A DNA stretch of 64,000 bases, taken from NCBI RefSeq assembly GCF_002858935.1, contig NZ_PJRT01000031.1:124001-188000 (forward strand), written 5' to 3'. The notes below the pieces were generated by a model, which saw nothing but the letters and a program-made list of their open reading frames with translations, made no database searches and was not told where the DNA came from. The stretch is from Pantoea endophytica (GTDB lineage Bacteria; Pseudomonadota; Gammaproteobacteria; Enterobacterales; Enterobacteriaceae). The first letter of the stretch is position 1. Each line of letters starts with the position of its first letter. The position numbers were made by a program, and so were the translations under genes. Below are positions 7,887 to 15,423 of the stretch, piece by piece.

Positions 7887-8944
7887 AGCCGATTTTAGAG
7901 TGCCGCGATTTAAGCAAAACCTTCTCCACCGGCAACCGGCTTTTTTCACGCAATCGCGGCGTGACGGCGGTCGATCGCGTTGCGCTACAGGTGATGCCGG
8001 GCGAAACGCTGGCGATTGTCGGCGAATCCGGTTCCGGTAAATCGACGCTGGGACGTTTGCTGCTGCGTTTATTAGCCGCCAGCGCCGGCGACGTGTTCTA
8101 TCAGGGTGAAAGCATCACCGATGCCAGCGGCGCGCGACTCAATCAGCTGCGTCGCGAATTGCAGATTATCTTTCAGGATCCGTTTGCCTCGCTCAATCCG
8201 CGCATGACGGTGCAGCAGATTGTGGGCGAACCTTTGTGGCTGCACGAAAAGATGAGCCGCGATCAGCGCCACGCGCGCGTCGCCGAACTGCTGCGCACCG
8301 TTGGCCTGCCTGCGGCCTGGGCCGAACGTTACCCGCACGAGTTTTCAGGCGGTCAGCGCCAGCGCATTGGTATTGCTCGCGCGCTGGCCTCACAGCCGAA
8401 ATTACTGCTCGGCGATGAGCCGGTTTCAGCGCTGGATGTGTCCGTGCAGGCGCAGGTGGTGAATCTGCTTGAGAGCCTGAAACAGCAGTTTGGCCTGACG
8501 ATGGTGATCGTGGCGCACGGTTTGGCGGTGATCCGCCATATGAGCGATCGCGTGGCGGTGATGTATCTCGGTCAGATTGTCGAACTGGCCAGCGTCGATG
8601 AGATTTTTGATGCGCCGCTCCATCCTTATACGCAAGCGTTGATTGCCTCCGCGCCACAAATGCAGCCGGGCGTCAGTCGCACCATCCCAATGCTGCAGGG
8701 TGATTTGCCCAACCCAGCAGATCCACCTAGCGGCTGCCGTTTTCATACCCGTTGTCCCTATGCCACAGCGGAATGTCGCCAGTTTGAACCGATTAATCAG
8801 GTGCTGAGCGGCGGCCGTCAAATTGCCTGTCACCGCTGGCAGGAGATTAATCGCGATCGCAGCGTCATCACCCTTGCGCCACCTTCCGCCGCTTTTTTAC
8901 GTCGCCGCGCCCTGTTTGAGCAGGCGGTGAATCAGCAAGCCTAA
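7883..8944 (+). CDS. Peptide-type ABC transporter ATPase (OppF/DppF type)
   Basis: 353-aa partner ATPase with Walker A GESGSGKS, Q-loop FQDPFASLNPR, signature FSGGQRQRIGIARAL, Walker B LLLGDEPVSALD and the C-terminal motif GCRFHTRCPYATAEC. The ATG at 7883 is chosen because it overlaps the previous stop (ATGA) and starts the family N-terminus [14 protein letters not shown]; an in-frame extension upstream is not needed. One oddity: the H-loop reads VAHGLAVI, with Gly where HDL is usual. The histidine itself is kept, so activity is probably preserved. A 40-residue C-terminal tail follows the cysteine motif. Confidence 0.9.
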   Translation: MKPILECRDLSKTFSTGNRLFSRNRGVTAVDRVALQVMPGETLAIVGESGSGKSTLGRLLLRLLAASAGDVFYQGESITDASGARLNQLRRELQIIFQDPFASLNPRMTVQQIVGEPLWLHEKMSRDQRHARVAELLRTVGLPAAWAERYPHEFSGGQRQRIGIARALASQPKLLLGDEPVSALDVSVQAQVVNLLESLKQQFGLTMVIVAHGLAVIRHMSDRVAVMYLGQIVELASVDEIFDAPLHPYTQALIASAPQMQPGVSRTIPMLQGDLPNPADPPSGCRFHTRCPYATAECRQFEPINQVLSGGRQIACHRWQEINRDRSVITLAPPSAAFLRRRALFEQAVNQQA

Positions 8945-8960
8945 CCTCTGGAGATACACC

Positions 8961-10478
8961 GTGAAGCAAGCTCGTCATACGTTATTAACCGCCCTCAGCG
9001 GTCTGTTACTGCTCGGGGCTAGCGCCCACAGCCAGGCTGACAGCGTGATTCGCATCGGCCTGGGCGCCGATCCCGACATGCTCGATCCGCATCTGGCGCG
9101 CACCTATTACGGCCGTTTTGTGTTTGCGGCCATGTGCGATCGTTTGGTCGATGTTGACCAAAACCTCAAAGTGGTACCGGGTCTCGCGACCGATTGGGCG
9201 TGGAGCGAGGACGGCAAAACGCTGACCATGAATCTGCGCAGCGGCGTGACCTTCCACGATGGCGAAAAATTTGATGCGCAAGCGGTGAAATTCAATATCG
9301 AACGTGCGCAAACGCTGCCGGGTTCGCTGCGTAAAAGTGAAATCTCCTCGATTGAAAGCGTGGAAGTGAGCGGCCCGATGCAGGTGAAGTTCCACCTGAA
9401 AAGCCCGGATGCGGCGCTGCTGAGCCAGCTGACCGACCGCGCCGGAGCCATGCTGGCACCGGAAGCGGCGAAAAAGCCCGATTTCGCCGCTCATCCGGTC
9501 TGCTCTGGCCCGTATCAGTTCGACAGCCGTGTTCAGCAGGATCGCATCGTGCTGAAGCGCTATGACAATTACTGGAATAAAGGCGCCTATCACTTCGATA
9601 AGGTGATTTTCCTGCCGATCCCGGATGCTTCAGTGCGCCTCGCAAACCTGCGTGCCGGCGATTTGGATCTCACCGAAGGCGTGGCCGCCAGCGATGTGAA
9701 AACCGTTGAAGCCGATAGCAAACTGGCGCTGGCAAAAGTCACAGGTCTTGGTTATCAGGGCATCACTTTCAATATCAACAACGGCAAAGTCGATGCTAAT
9801 AGTCCGCTGAAAGATGCGCGGGTGCGTGAAGCGTTCTCACTGGCGATTGACCGTGATGCGCTGAATCAGGTGGCGTTTGAAGGCTTGTATACGCCAGCCA
9901 ATCAGGCGTTTTCACCGGTCAGCGCGTATCACGTCAAAACACCGATCGCACCGCGCGATGTTGAGAAAGCCAAAGCGCTGCTGAAGGCTGCGGGTGTTAC
10001 CACACCGCTGAATCTGACGCTGCTGGTCAGCAATAACCCGACCGCGCAGCAGGTGGGCCAGGTGATTCAGGCGATGGTCGGTGAAGCCGGTTTCAACCTC
10101 AATCTGCAAATGAGTGAGTTCGCCACCCTGTTGGATCGCCAGCAGCGCGGGGATTATCAGCTTAGCTTGTCGGGTTGGTCTGGTCGTCCGGATCCGGACG
10201 GCAGCATCTATTCGTTTATTAACAGCAAAGGCACGCTCAATGACGGACGCTACAGCAATGCGCAGATCGATGAGTGGCTGAATGCCGCGCGTCTCACCAA
10301 CGACCAGGCACAGCGTCAGGCGCTCTACACCCAGGTGGTGAACCAACTGCAAAGCGATATGCCGATTGCTTACCTCTACTTTGAGCCACGCATTTTTGGC
10401 ATGTCGAAAAAACTGCAGGGCTTCAAAGCCTGGCCGGACGGATTGGTACGTTTGGCTGGCGTAAGTCTGGCGCAGTAA
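8961..10478 (+). CDS. Periplasmic peptide-type substrate-binding protein (SBP_bac_5)
   Basis: 505-aa family 5 binding protein. It has a signal peptide (MKQARHTLLTALSGLLLLGA, cleavage near AHSQAD). The fold motifs are IRIGLGADPDMLDPHLARTY, DGKTLTMNLRSGVTFHDGEKF and the C-terminal SGWSGRPDPDGSIYSF. The start is GTG, preceded by CTCTGGAGA. Members of this family bind peptides, nickel, glutathione or opines; the sequence does not decide the ligand. It lies 16 bp after the ATPase gene and feeds the two permeases that follow. Confidence 0.9.
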   Translation: MKQARHTLLTALSGLLLLGASAHSQADSVIRIGLGADPDMLDPHLARTYYGRFVFAAMCDRLVDVDQNLKVVPGLATDWAWSEDGKTLTMNLRSGVTFHDGEKFDAQAVKFNIERAQTLPGSLRKSEISSIESVEVSGPMQVKFHLKSPDAALLSQLTDRAGAMLAPEAAKKPDFAAHPVCSGPYQFDSRVQQDRIVLKRYDNYWNKGAYHFDKVIFLPIPDASVRLANLRAGDLDLTEGVAASDVKTVEADSKLALAKVTGLGYQGITFNINNGKVDANSPLKDARVREAFSLAIDRDALNQVAFEGLYTPANQAFSPVSAYHVKTPIAPRDVEKAKALLKAAGVTTPLNLTLLVSNNPTAQQVGQVIQAMVGEAGFNLNLQMSEFATLLDRQQRGDYQLSLSGWSGRPDPDGSIYSFINSKGTLNDGRYSNAQIDEWLNAARLTNDQAQRQALYTQVVNQLQSDMPIAYLYFEPRIFGMSKKLQGFKAWPDGLVRLAGVSLAQ

Positions 10479-10495
10479 ACCGCTAAGGAGCGAGG

Positions 10496-11437
10496 ATGCT
10501 GGAACTGATTGTAAAACGGCTATTGCTGGCCATTCCGACGCTGCTGCTGGTGAGCATTATGGTGTTCGCACTGCAAAAGCTGCTGCCGGGCGATCCGGTG
10601 CTGGCGATGGCGGGCGAAGAGCGCGATCCAGAGGTTATCGCCCAGCTGCGGGCGGAATATCATCTGGACGATCCGATTCCCGCGCAATATTTCGCCTGGA
10701 TGGGTAATGCGCTAACCGGCGATTTGGGCATGTCGCTGCGCACCAAAGAGCCGGTGACGGCGCTGATCGCCAGCAAATTGCCGGTCACGCTGGAATTGTC
10801 ATTGCTGGCGATGATTATCGCGCTGGTGATTGGCATCAGCATGGGCATCATCGCCGCAGTGCGCAAAGACAGTTGGGTCGATCACACCACCAACTTTGTC
10901 GCGCTTTCCGGGATTTCAGTGCCTCACTTCTGGCTCGGTATTCTGCTGATTCTGCTGTTCTCAGTACACCTGCAATGGCTGCCGGCATCGGGTTTTGTGC
11001 CGGTTAGCGAAGATGTGGCGCAGAACCTGAAAACGCTGCTGCTGCCGGCGCTGGTGCTTGGCACCGGACTGGCCGCCACGTTAATGCGCCACACTCGCGC
11101 TTCAATGATCGCCGTGCTGAAAGCGGATTACATTCGCACCGCACGCGCCAAAGGGCTGCTGGCAAAGAAAGTGGTGCTCAAGCATGCGTTACGTAATGCG
11201 CTGATGCCGATAGTTACTCTCACCACGCTGCTGTTTGGCGAGTTGCTGGGTGGCGCGGTGCTGACCGAGCAGGTCTTCACGCTGCCCGGCTTTGGCAAGA
11301 TGATTGTCGATGCGGTATTCAACCGTGATTACGCCGTGGTGCAAGGCGTGGTGCTGGTAGTGGCGATTGGCTTCTTGCTGCTCAATCTGCTGGCCGATGT
11401 GCTCTATATGATCATTAACCCGAAAATGCGAGGCTGA
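10496..11437 (+). CDS. Peptide-type ABC transporter permease (DppB/GsiC type)
   Basis: 313-aa inner-membrane permease with the DppB N-terminus (MLELIVKRLLLAIPTLLLVS), six predicted membrane segments and the signature LPGDPVLAMAGEERDPEVIA. The EAA loop is in DYIRTARAKGLLAKKVVLKH. Start ATG after CTAAGGAGCGAGG. It pairs with the DppC-type permease that starts three bases after its stop codon. Confidence 0.9.
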   Translation: MLELIVKRLLLAIPTLLLVSIMVFALQKLLPGDPVLAMAGEERDPEVIAQLRAEYHLDDPIPAQYFAWMGNALTGDLGMSLRTKEPVTALIASKLPVTLELSLLAMIIALVIGISMGIIAAVRKDSWVDHTTNFVALSGISVPHFWLGILLILLFSVHLQWLPASGFVPVSEDVAQNLKTLLLPALVLGTGLAATLMRHTRASMIAVLKADYIRTARAKGLLAKKVVLKHALRNALMPIVTLTTLLFGELLGGAVLTEQVFTLPGFGKMIVDAVFNRDYAVVQGVVLVVAIGFLLLNLLADVLYMIINPKMRG

Positions 11438-11439
11438 CC

Positions 11440-12321
11440 ATGAGCGAGGTATTAACCGCTGGCGCACTGCCTGCAGTGGCAAAGCCGAATCGTCGGGTGC
11501 TGAAAAAGTTTCTGCGTAATAAAAGTGCGCTGATTGGTGCGGTGATTGTGCTGCTGTTTGTCGCCGTGGCGCTGCTGGCACCGTGGCTGGCACCGTTTGA
11601 TCCCATCAAAGCCAATTTCCTTGCGGTGCGTAAAGCACCTACGGTGCTGCACTGGTTTGGCACCGATGAGCTGGGGCGCGATATTTTGTCTCGCCTGGTG
11701 TGGGGCGCGCGTACTTCGCTGCTGGCGGGTTGCATTTCGGTGCTGATCGCCATTCTGATTGGTGTGCCGCTTGGGTTGATTGCCGGTTACTGGCAAGGCT
11801 GGTGCGACGGCATTATTTCGCGCTTTATCGAAGCGCTGCTGGCATGCCCGTTTCTGATTCTGGCAATCGCGCTGGGAGCGTTTCTCGGCCCGAGCTTATC
11901 AAATGCAATGATTGCCATCGGTTTATCTGCGATGCCGATTTTCGCGCGCTTGACGCGCGGCCAGGTGATCGCCATTCGCCACGAAGAGTACATTGACGGC
12001 GCGCGAGCGATTGGCCTGCCCGATCGCTGGATCATCCTGCGTTACGTGCTGCCCAATGTGCTGTCGCCAATTCTGGTGCAGGCCACGCTGGCGATTGCTT
12101 CGGCGATCATTACCGAAGCCAGCCTCTCATTCCTTGGCCTCGGCCAGCAACCGCCCTCGCCTTCATGGGGTGCGATGCTGAATACCGCCAAAGGCTTTCT
12201 CGAACAGGCGCCGTGGATGTCGATTTTCCCCGGACTGGCTATTTTTCTCACCGTGCAGGGCTTCAACCTGCTGGGCGACGGTTTGCGCGACGCGCTCGAC
12301 CCACGTGATGACTCACACTAA
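11440..12321 (+). CDS. Peptide-type ABC transporter permease (DppC/GsiD type)
   Basis: 293-aa partner permease with a cytoplasmic N-terminus, then a first membrane segment at about residues 30-50 and the family motif GTDELGRDILSRLVWGARTS. The EAA loop is in EEYIDGARAIGLPDRWIILR, and the C-terminal signature LSFLGLGQQPPSPSWG is intact. Together with the DppB-type protein it forms the translocation pore. The GGT-like gene follows after nine bases, on the same transcript. Confidence 0.9.
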   Translation: MSEVLTAGALPAVAKPNRRVLKKFLRNKSALIGAVIVLLFVAVALLAPWLAPFDPIKANFLAVRKAPTVLHWFGTDELGRDILSRLVWGARTSLLAGCISVLIAILIGVPLGLIAGYWQGWCDGIISRFIEALLACPFLILAIALGAFLGPSLSNAMIAIGLSAMPIFARLTRGQVIAIRHEEYIDGARAIGLPDRWIILRYVLPNVLSPILVQATLAIASAIITEASLSFLGLGQQPPSPSWGAMLNTAKGFLEQAPWMSIFPGLAIFLTVQGFNLLGDGLRDALDPRDDSH

Positions 12322-12330
12322 GGAACGATC

Positions 12331-13929
12331 ATGAGTGAACTGGATTTTAACGTCAGCTATGCCTCACACCGCGTACCGATGATGGGACGCAACGCGGTTG
12401 CCACTTCGCAGCCGCTGGCGGCGCAAGCCGGGATGCGTATGTTGCAACAGGGCGGCAATGCGGTAGATGCGGCGATTGCCAGTGCAATGGCATTGACCGT
12501 GCTGGAGCCTAGCGGCAACGGACTCGGCAGTGACGCCTTTGCGATTATCTGGGATGGCAAACAGCTGCACGGTTTGAATGCCTCGGGCCGCTCGCCCGCC
12601 GCATGGAACCCGGAACGCTTTGCCGGACGCGATGCCATGCCGGAAATTGGCTGGGAAGCGGTCACCGTGCCGGGCGCGGTTTCGGCGTGGGTGGAGCTGG
12701 CCGAACGCTTTGGCACGCTGCCGCTCACCACGCTAGCGCAACCGGCTATTGAATACGCACGCGATGGTTTCCCGGTTTCACCGCTGATTGGTCATCTATG
12801 GCAACGCGCCTACCACAAGCTGAAAGATCAGCCCGGCTTCGTCGAGTGCTTTGCGCCCGATGGACGACCGCCGCGTGCCGGCGAGCTGTTCCGTAATCCG
12901 GCGCAAGCCGAAACGCTGCAAAAAATCGCCGAAACGCGCGGTGAAGCCTTCTATCGTGGCGAGCTGGCGGAAAAGATAGTGGCGTTTGCTGAGCAGCATG
13001 GTGCGGCGCTGAGCCTTGATGATCTGAAAAATCATCGCGCCGACTGGGTAGAATTGTTATCACGTCCGTTTGCGGGCGGATCGGTGCAGGAACTGCCGCC
13101 GAACGGTCAGGGCATTGCCACCTTGATTGCGCTGGGCATTCTTGAGCAGTGGGATATTGGTCGCTATGAACCGGATTCGGTGCCGTGGCTGCATCTGTCG
13201 ATTGAAGCGATGAAGCTGGCGCTGGCCGATCTGGATCGCTATGTCAGCGATTACGATCACCTCGAGTTCCCGGCAGAATTGCTTCTCAGTGATGAGTATT
13301 TAAAACAGCGCGCGCAGTTGATTAATCCCGATCGGGCCGGAGATTTTACCTTTGGCTCCCCGCAGCAGAGCGGCACGGTTTATCTTTCTACCGCTGATGC
13401 CAGCGGCATGATGGTTTCCTTTATACAGTCAAACTACATGGGCTTCGGTTCTGGCGTAGTGGTGCCGGGCACCGGCATTAGCCTGCAAAATCGTGGCTGC
13501 GGTTTCTCGCTCGATCCGCAGCATCCCAATGTGGTCGCCGGCGGCAAACGTCCGTTCCACACCATCATTCCGGCGTTTGCCCTCGACGGTGACGGCCAGC
13601 CGCTGATGTCGTTTGGCGTGATGGGCGGCCCGATGCAGGCGCAAGGTCATTTGCAGATGGCGCTGCGCATCATGCAGCATAAGCAAAACCCGCAGGCAGC
13701 GATTGATGCACCGCGCTGGCGCGTTGAGCAAGGACGTGCGGTGGTGGTTGAACCCGGCATCGACCGTAACGTGCTGGCGAAGCTGCGCGAGATGGGACAC
13801 CAGATCACGCTGGAAGATCCTTTGCTTGGCTATAACTTCGGCGGTGCGCAGGCGATTGTGCGCGATCCGCAAGGCTTCTATATCGCCGCCACTGAAAGCC
13901 GTAAGGATGGTCAGGCGCTGGTGTTTTGA
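12331..13929 (+). CDS. Gamma-glutamyltranspeptidase-like N-terminal nucleophile hydrolase, cytosolic
   Basis: 532-aa member of the GGT family (YwrD-like class). The N-terminal family block is NAVATSQPLAAQAGMRMLQQ then GGNAVDAAIASAMALTVLEP. The autoprocessing/nucleophile site is expected at Thr349 in SGTVYLSTADASG, followed by GFGSGVVVPGTGISLQNR and GGKRPFHTIIPA. No signal peptide is present, unlike E. coli Ggt, so it should act in the cytoplasm on substrate brought in by the co-transcribed importer. Known activities in the family are hydrolysis or transfer of gamma-glutamyl groups and cephalosporin acylation; the true substrate is open. It is the last gene of the operon. Confidence 0.85.
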   Translation: MSELDFNVSYASHRVPMMGRNAVATSQPLAAQAGMRMLQQGGNAVDAAIASAMALTVLEPSGNGLGSDAFAIIWDGKQLHGLNASGRSPAAWNPERFAGRDAMPEIGWEAVTVPGAVSAWVELAERFGTLPLTTLAQPAIEYARDGFPVSPLIGHLWQRAYHKLKDQPGFVECFAPDGRPPRAGELFRNPAQAETLQKIAETRGEAFYRGELAEKIVAFAEQHGAALSLDDLKNHRADWVELLSRPFAGGSVQELPPNGQGIATLIALGILEQWDIGRYEPDSVPWLHLSIEAMKLALADLDRYVSDYDHLEFPAELLLSDEYLKQRAQLINPDRAGDFTFGSPQQSGTVYLSTADASGMMVSFIQSNYMGFGSGVVVPGTGISLQNRGCGFSLDPQHPNVVAGGKRPFHTIIPAFALDGDGQPLMSFGVMGGPMQAQGHLQMALRIMQHKQNPQAAIDAPRWRVEQGRAVVVEPGIDRNVLAKLREMGHQITLEDPLLGYNFGGAQAIVRDPQGFYIAATESRKDGQALVF

Positions 13930-13948
13930 TTTAACGTGTTAAAACGGT

Positions 13949-14112
13949 CACCATAATGGGTGTAATGCCGATCAGCTAAGCACCTTATTAAATCACCGCA
14001 CATTCCGTAGCGGCGCGATTTATCGCGCAATAAATTGCGCCGCTACAATATGTGCTCTCGGTAATTATGGGTTTTCATGTCTTAACTGACGAGCATTACA
14101 CCATAATGGGTG
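13949..14112. mobile_element. IS4-like MITE (136 bp) with 14-bp target-site duplication
   Basis: The left end TAATGCCGATCAGCTAAG (13963-13980) and right end CTTAACTGACGAGCATTA (14081-14098) are 18-bp imperfect inverted repeats (14/18 match). They closely resemble the IS4 end TAATGCCGATCAGTTAAG as I recall it. Both ends are flanked by an exact direct repeat CACCATAATGGGTG (13949-13962 and 14099-14112), a target duplication in the size range of IS4 elements. There is no transposase; the interior is mostly a 58-bp palindrome (13998-14055). Removing the element and one duplication restores the palindrome GGTCACC-ATAATG-GGTGACC, so the target was itself a REP-like repeat. It occupies most of the gap between the GGT gene and yiaF. 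Confidence 0.85.
13998..14055. repeat. 58-bp palindromic repeat, family A, copy 1 (inside the MITE)
   Basis: Palindrome with ends GCACAT/ATGTGC, arms GTAGCGGCGC/GCGCCGCTAC and an A/T-rich centre (GATTTATCGCGC, then AATAAATT). Related copies occur at 19281-19328, 25768-25825, 34639-34693 and 51879-51936, all intergenic. Confidence 0.85.
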
Positions 14113-14252
14113 ACCCTGGAATTCCGCCATTTCCTTATCGGGTGCGCATTTATGCGCACCAGGCAAACGCCGCCCGTTGTACCCGTCAGGCCATTGCACT
14201 ATTCTTTAGGACCATTCCCATCGAATCGAATTAGCCATAACAGGAGTTCATC

Positions 14253-14966
14253 ATGGCGTCAGGAATTTCTCGCATCTGGATGCGTACCGGCATGCTGATG
14301 GTCAGCGCGTTAGTGGTGCTGCAACTCACAGCCTGCGGTGACAAAGAGGGCGATCAGCGTAAAGCGTTCAGTGACTTCCTTCAGAACACGGTGATGCGCA
14401 GCGGCGAACATCTGCCAAGCCTGAGTGAAAACCAAAAGCAAACCTTCGGCAATTACGCCAGCGACTACGCCATCCTTTATGGCTTCTCGCAGCAGACCAA
14501 TCAGGCGATAGAGCAAGGCATGCGCCCAGTGGTTGATGAGTTAGCGGCGATTCGTGTACCACAGGATTACCTCACGCGTCGCGATAGCTTGCGCCAGGCC
14601 AGCGGCAATCTGAGCGTGCTTACCCAGCAGATTCAGAGCGCCAAAATGCAGGCGGACAGCAGCAAAGCCACCCTGAAGCAGCCGGATGACCTGAAGAAAG
14701 TGTATGACGCGGCCTACGTCAAAGTCGTGACGCAGCCAGCGAGCACGCTGATTCCGCTGCTGCCACAGCTGCAGGCGCTGAGCCAGGCAGCCGTGCAAAC
14801 CGGCGACTATCTGCAATCGCAAGGCACGCGCGTAACCTTCAACGATGGCGGCGTACAGTTCCCAACCCAGGATCAGGTAACGCAATACAACACGCTGATG
14901 AGCAATCTCTCCAGCAACGCGCAAGCGCTGACGCAAGCGCAAAATGCGGTGCAAGGCGGGTTGTAA
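14253..14966 (+). CDS. yiaF: DUF3053 lipoprotein YiaF
   Basis: 237-aa protein with a lipoprotein signal: hydrophobic segment at about residues 13-26, then a lipobox-like LTAC, giving a lipidated Cys near residue 28. The mature part is helical and Gln-rich (SENQKQTFGNYASDYAILYG, LTQQIQSAKMQADSSKATLK), as in the DUF3053 family. Its function is unknown. E. coli YiaF is the clear relative, and the position near mtl and glyS genes matches the E. coli chromosome region. The ATG follows an AACAGGAG ribosome-binding site. Confidence 0.85.
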   Translation: MASGISRIWMRTGMLMVSALVVLQLTACGDKEGDQRKAFSDFLQNTVMRSGEHLPSLSENQKQTFGNYASDYAILYGFSQQTNQAIEQGMRPVVDELAAIRVPQDYLTRRDSLRQASGNLSVLTQQIQSAKMQADSSKATLKQPDDLKKVYDAAYVKVVTQPASTLIPLLPQLQALSQAAVQTGDYLQSQGTRVTFNDGGVQFPTQDQVTQYNTLMSNLSSNAQALTQAQNAVQGGL

Positions 14967-14984
14967 CAGCCGAACTATTTTAGT

Positions 14985-15004
14985 GGTCGCCATCAATGGC
15001 GACC
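14985..15004. repeat. REP-like palindrome, family B, copy after yiaF
   Basis: Perfect 20-bp palindrome with arms GGTCGCC/GGCGACC around ATCAAT. Other copies are at 39278-39297 and 44025-44044. The MITE target site at 13946-13962 is a variant with compensating changes in both arms. Confidence 0.8.
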
Positions 15005-15106
15005 CTGAAAGTCTGTTGTCCCTTTCCAGAATTTCGTCACTTCCTTACAGCTCACTTGTCTGCTGCAGCATATTGTGATCTGGCGCATTTTCGACCAAAA
15101 ATAGTT

Positions 15107-15283
15107 TGTGACATTGATCACACTTACACAACAAAGCGCCCACCTTAAAAGGTGACTTAAGTCACATTCATCGCCTTGTTTTGCTTAATTTTTCGGCATC
15201 GTTGCTTTCTTACAGCGCCTTTTTGTGATCGATGTCACCTTATCGCCCCCCAATCACCCCAGATTAGAGTGATCTGCATCACA
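15107..15283 (+). promoter_or_regulatory. mtl operon control region with four CRP-type sites
   Basis: The 457-bp gap before mtlA contains four TGTGA-N6-TCACA-like palindromes. They are TGTGA-cattga-TCACA (15107-15122, perfect core), GGTGA-cttaag-TCACA (15151-15166), TGTGA-tcgatg-TCACC (15224-15239) and AGTGA-tctgca-TCACA (15268-15283). A weaker TGTGA half lies near 15074. E. coli mtlA is likewise known for an unusual array of CRP sites. The core promoter and any MtlR-sensitive element could not be fixed by eye. Confidence 0.75.
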
Positions 15284-15423
15284 CTTAGGTGCAGCTCTAC
15301 GCAGCGTAATAAACTAGTGCTAGAGTCCGCGTGCATACAGTAATGCCACGGCCCCCGCCGTAACGTTCAAACAAAAACAAACGCGCTCTCTTATTGCAGC
15401 GCGTCTCAATAAGGGGTGGGTTT

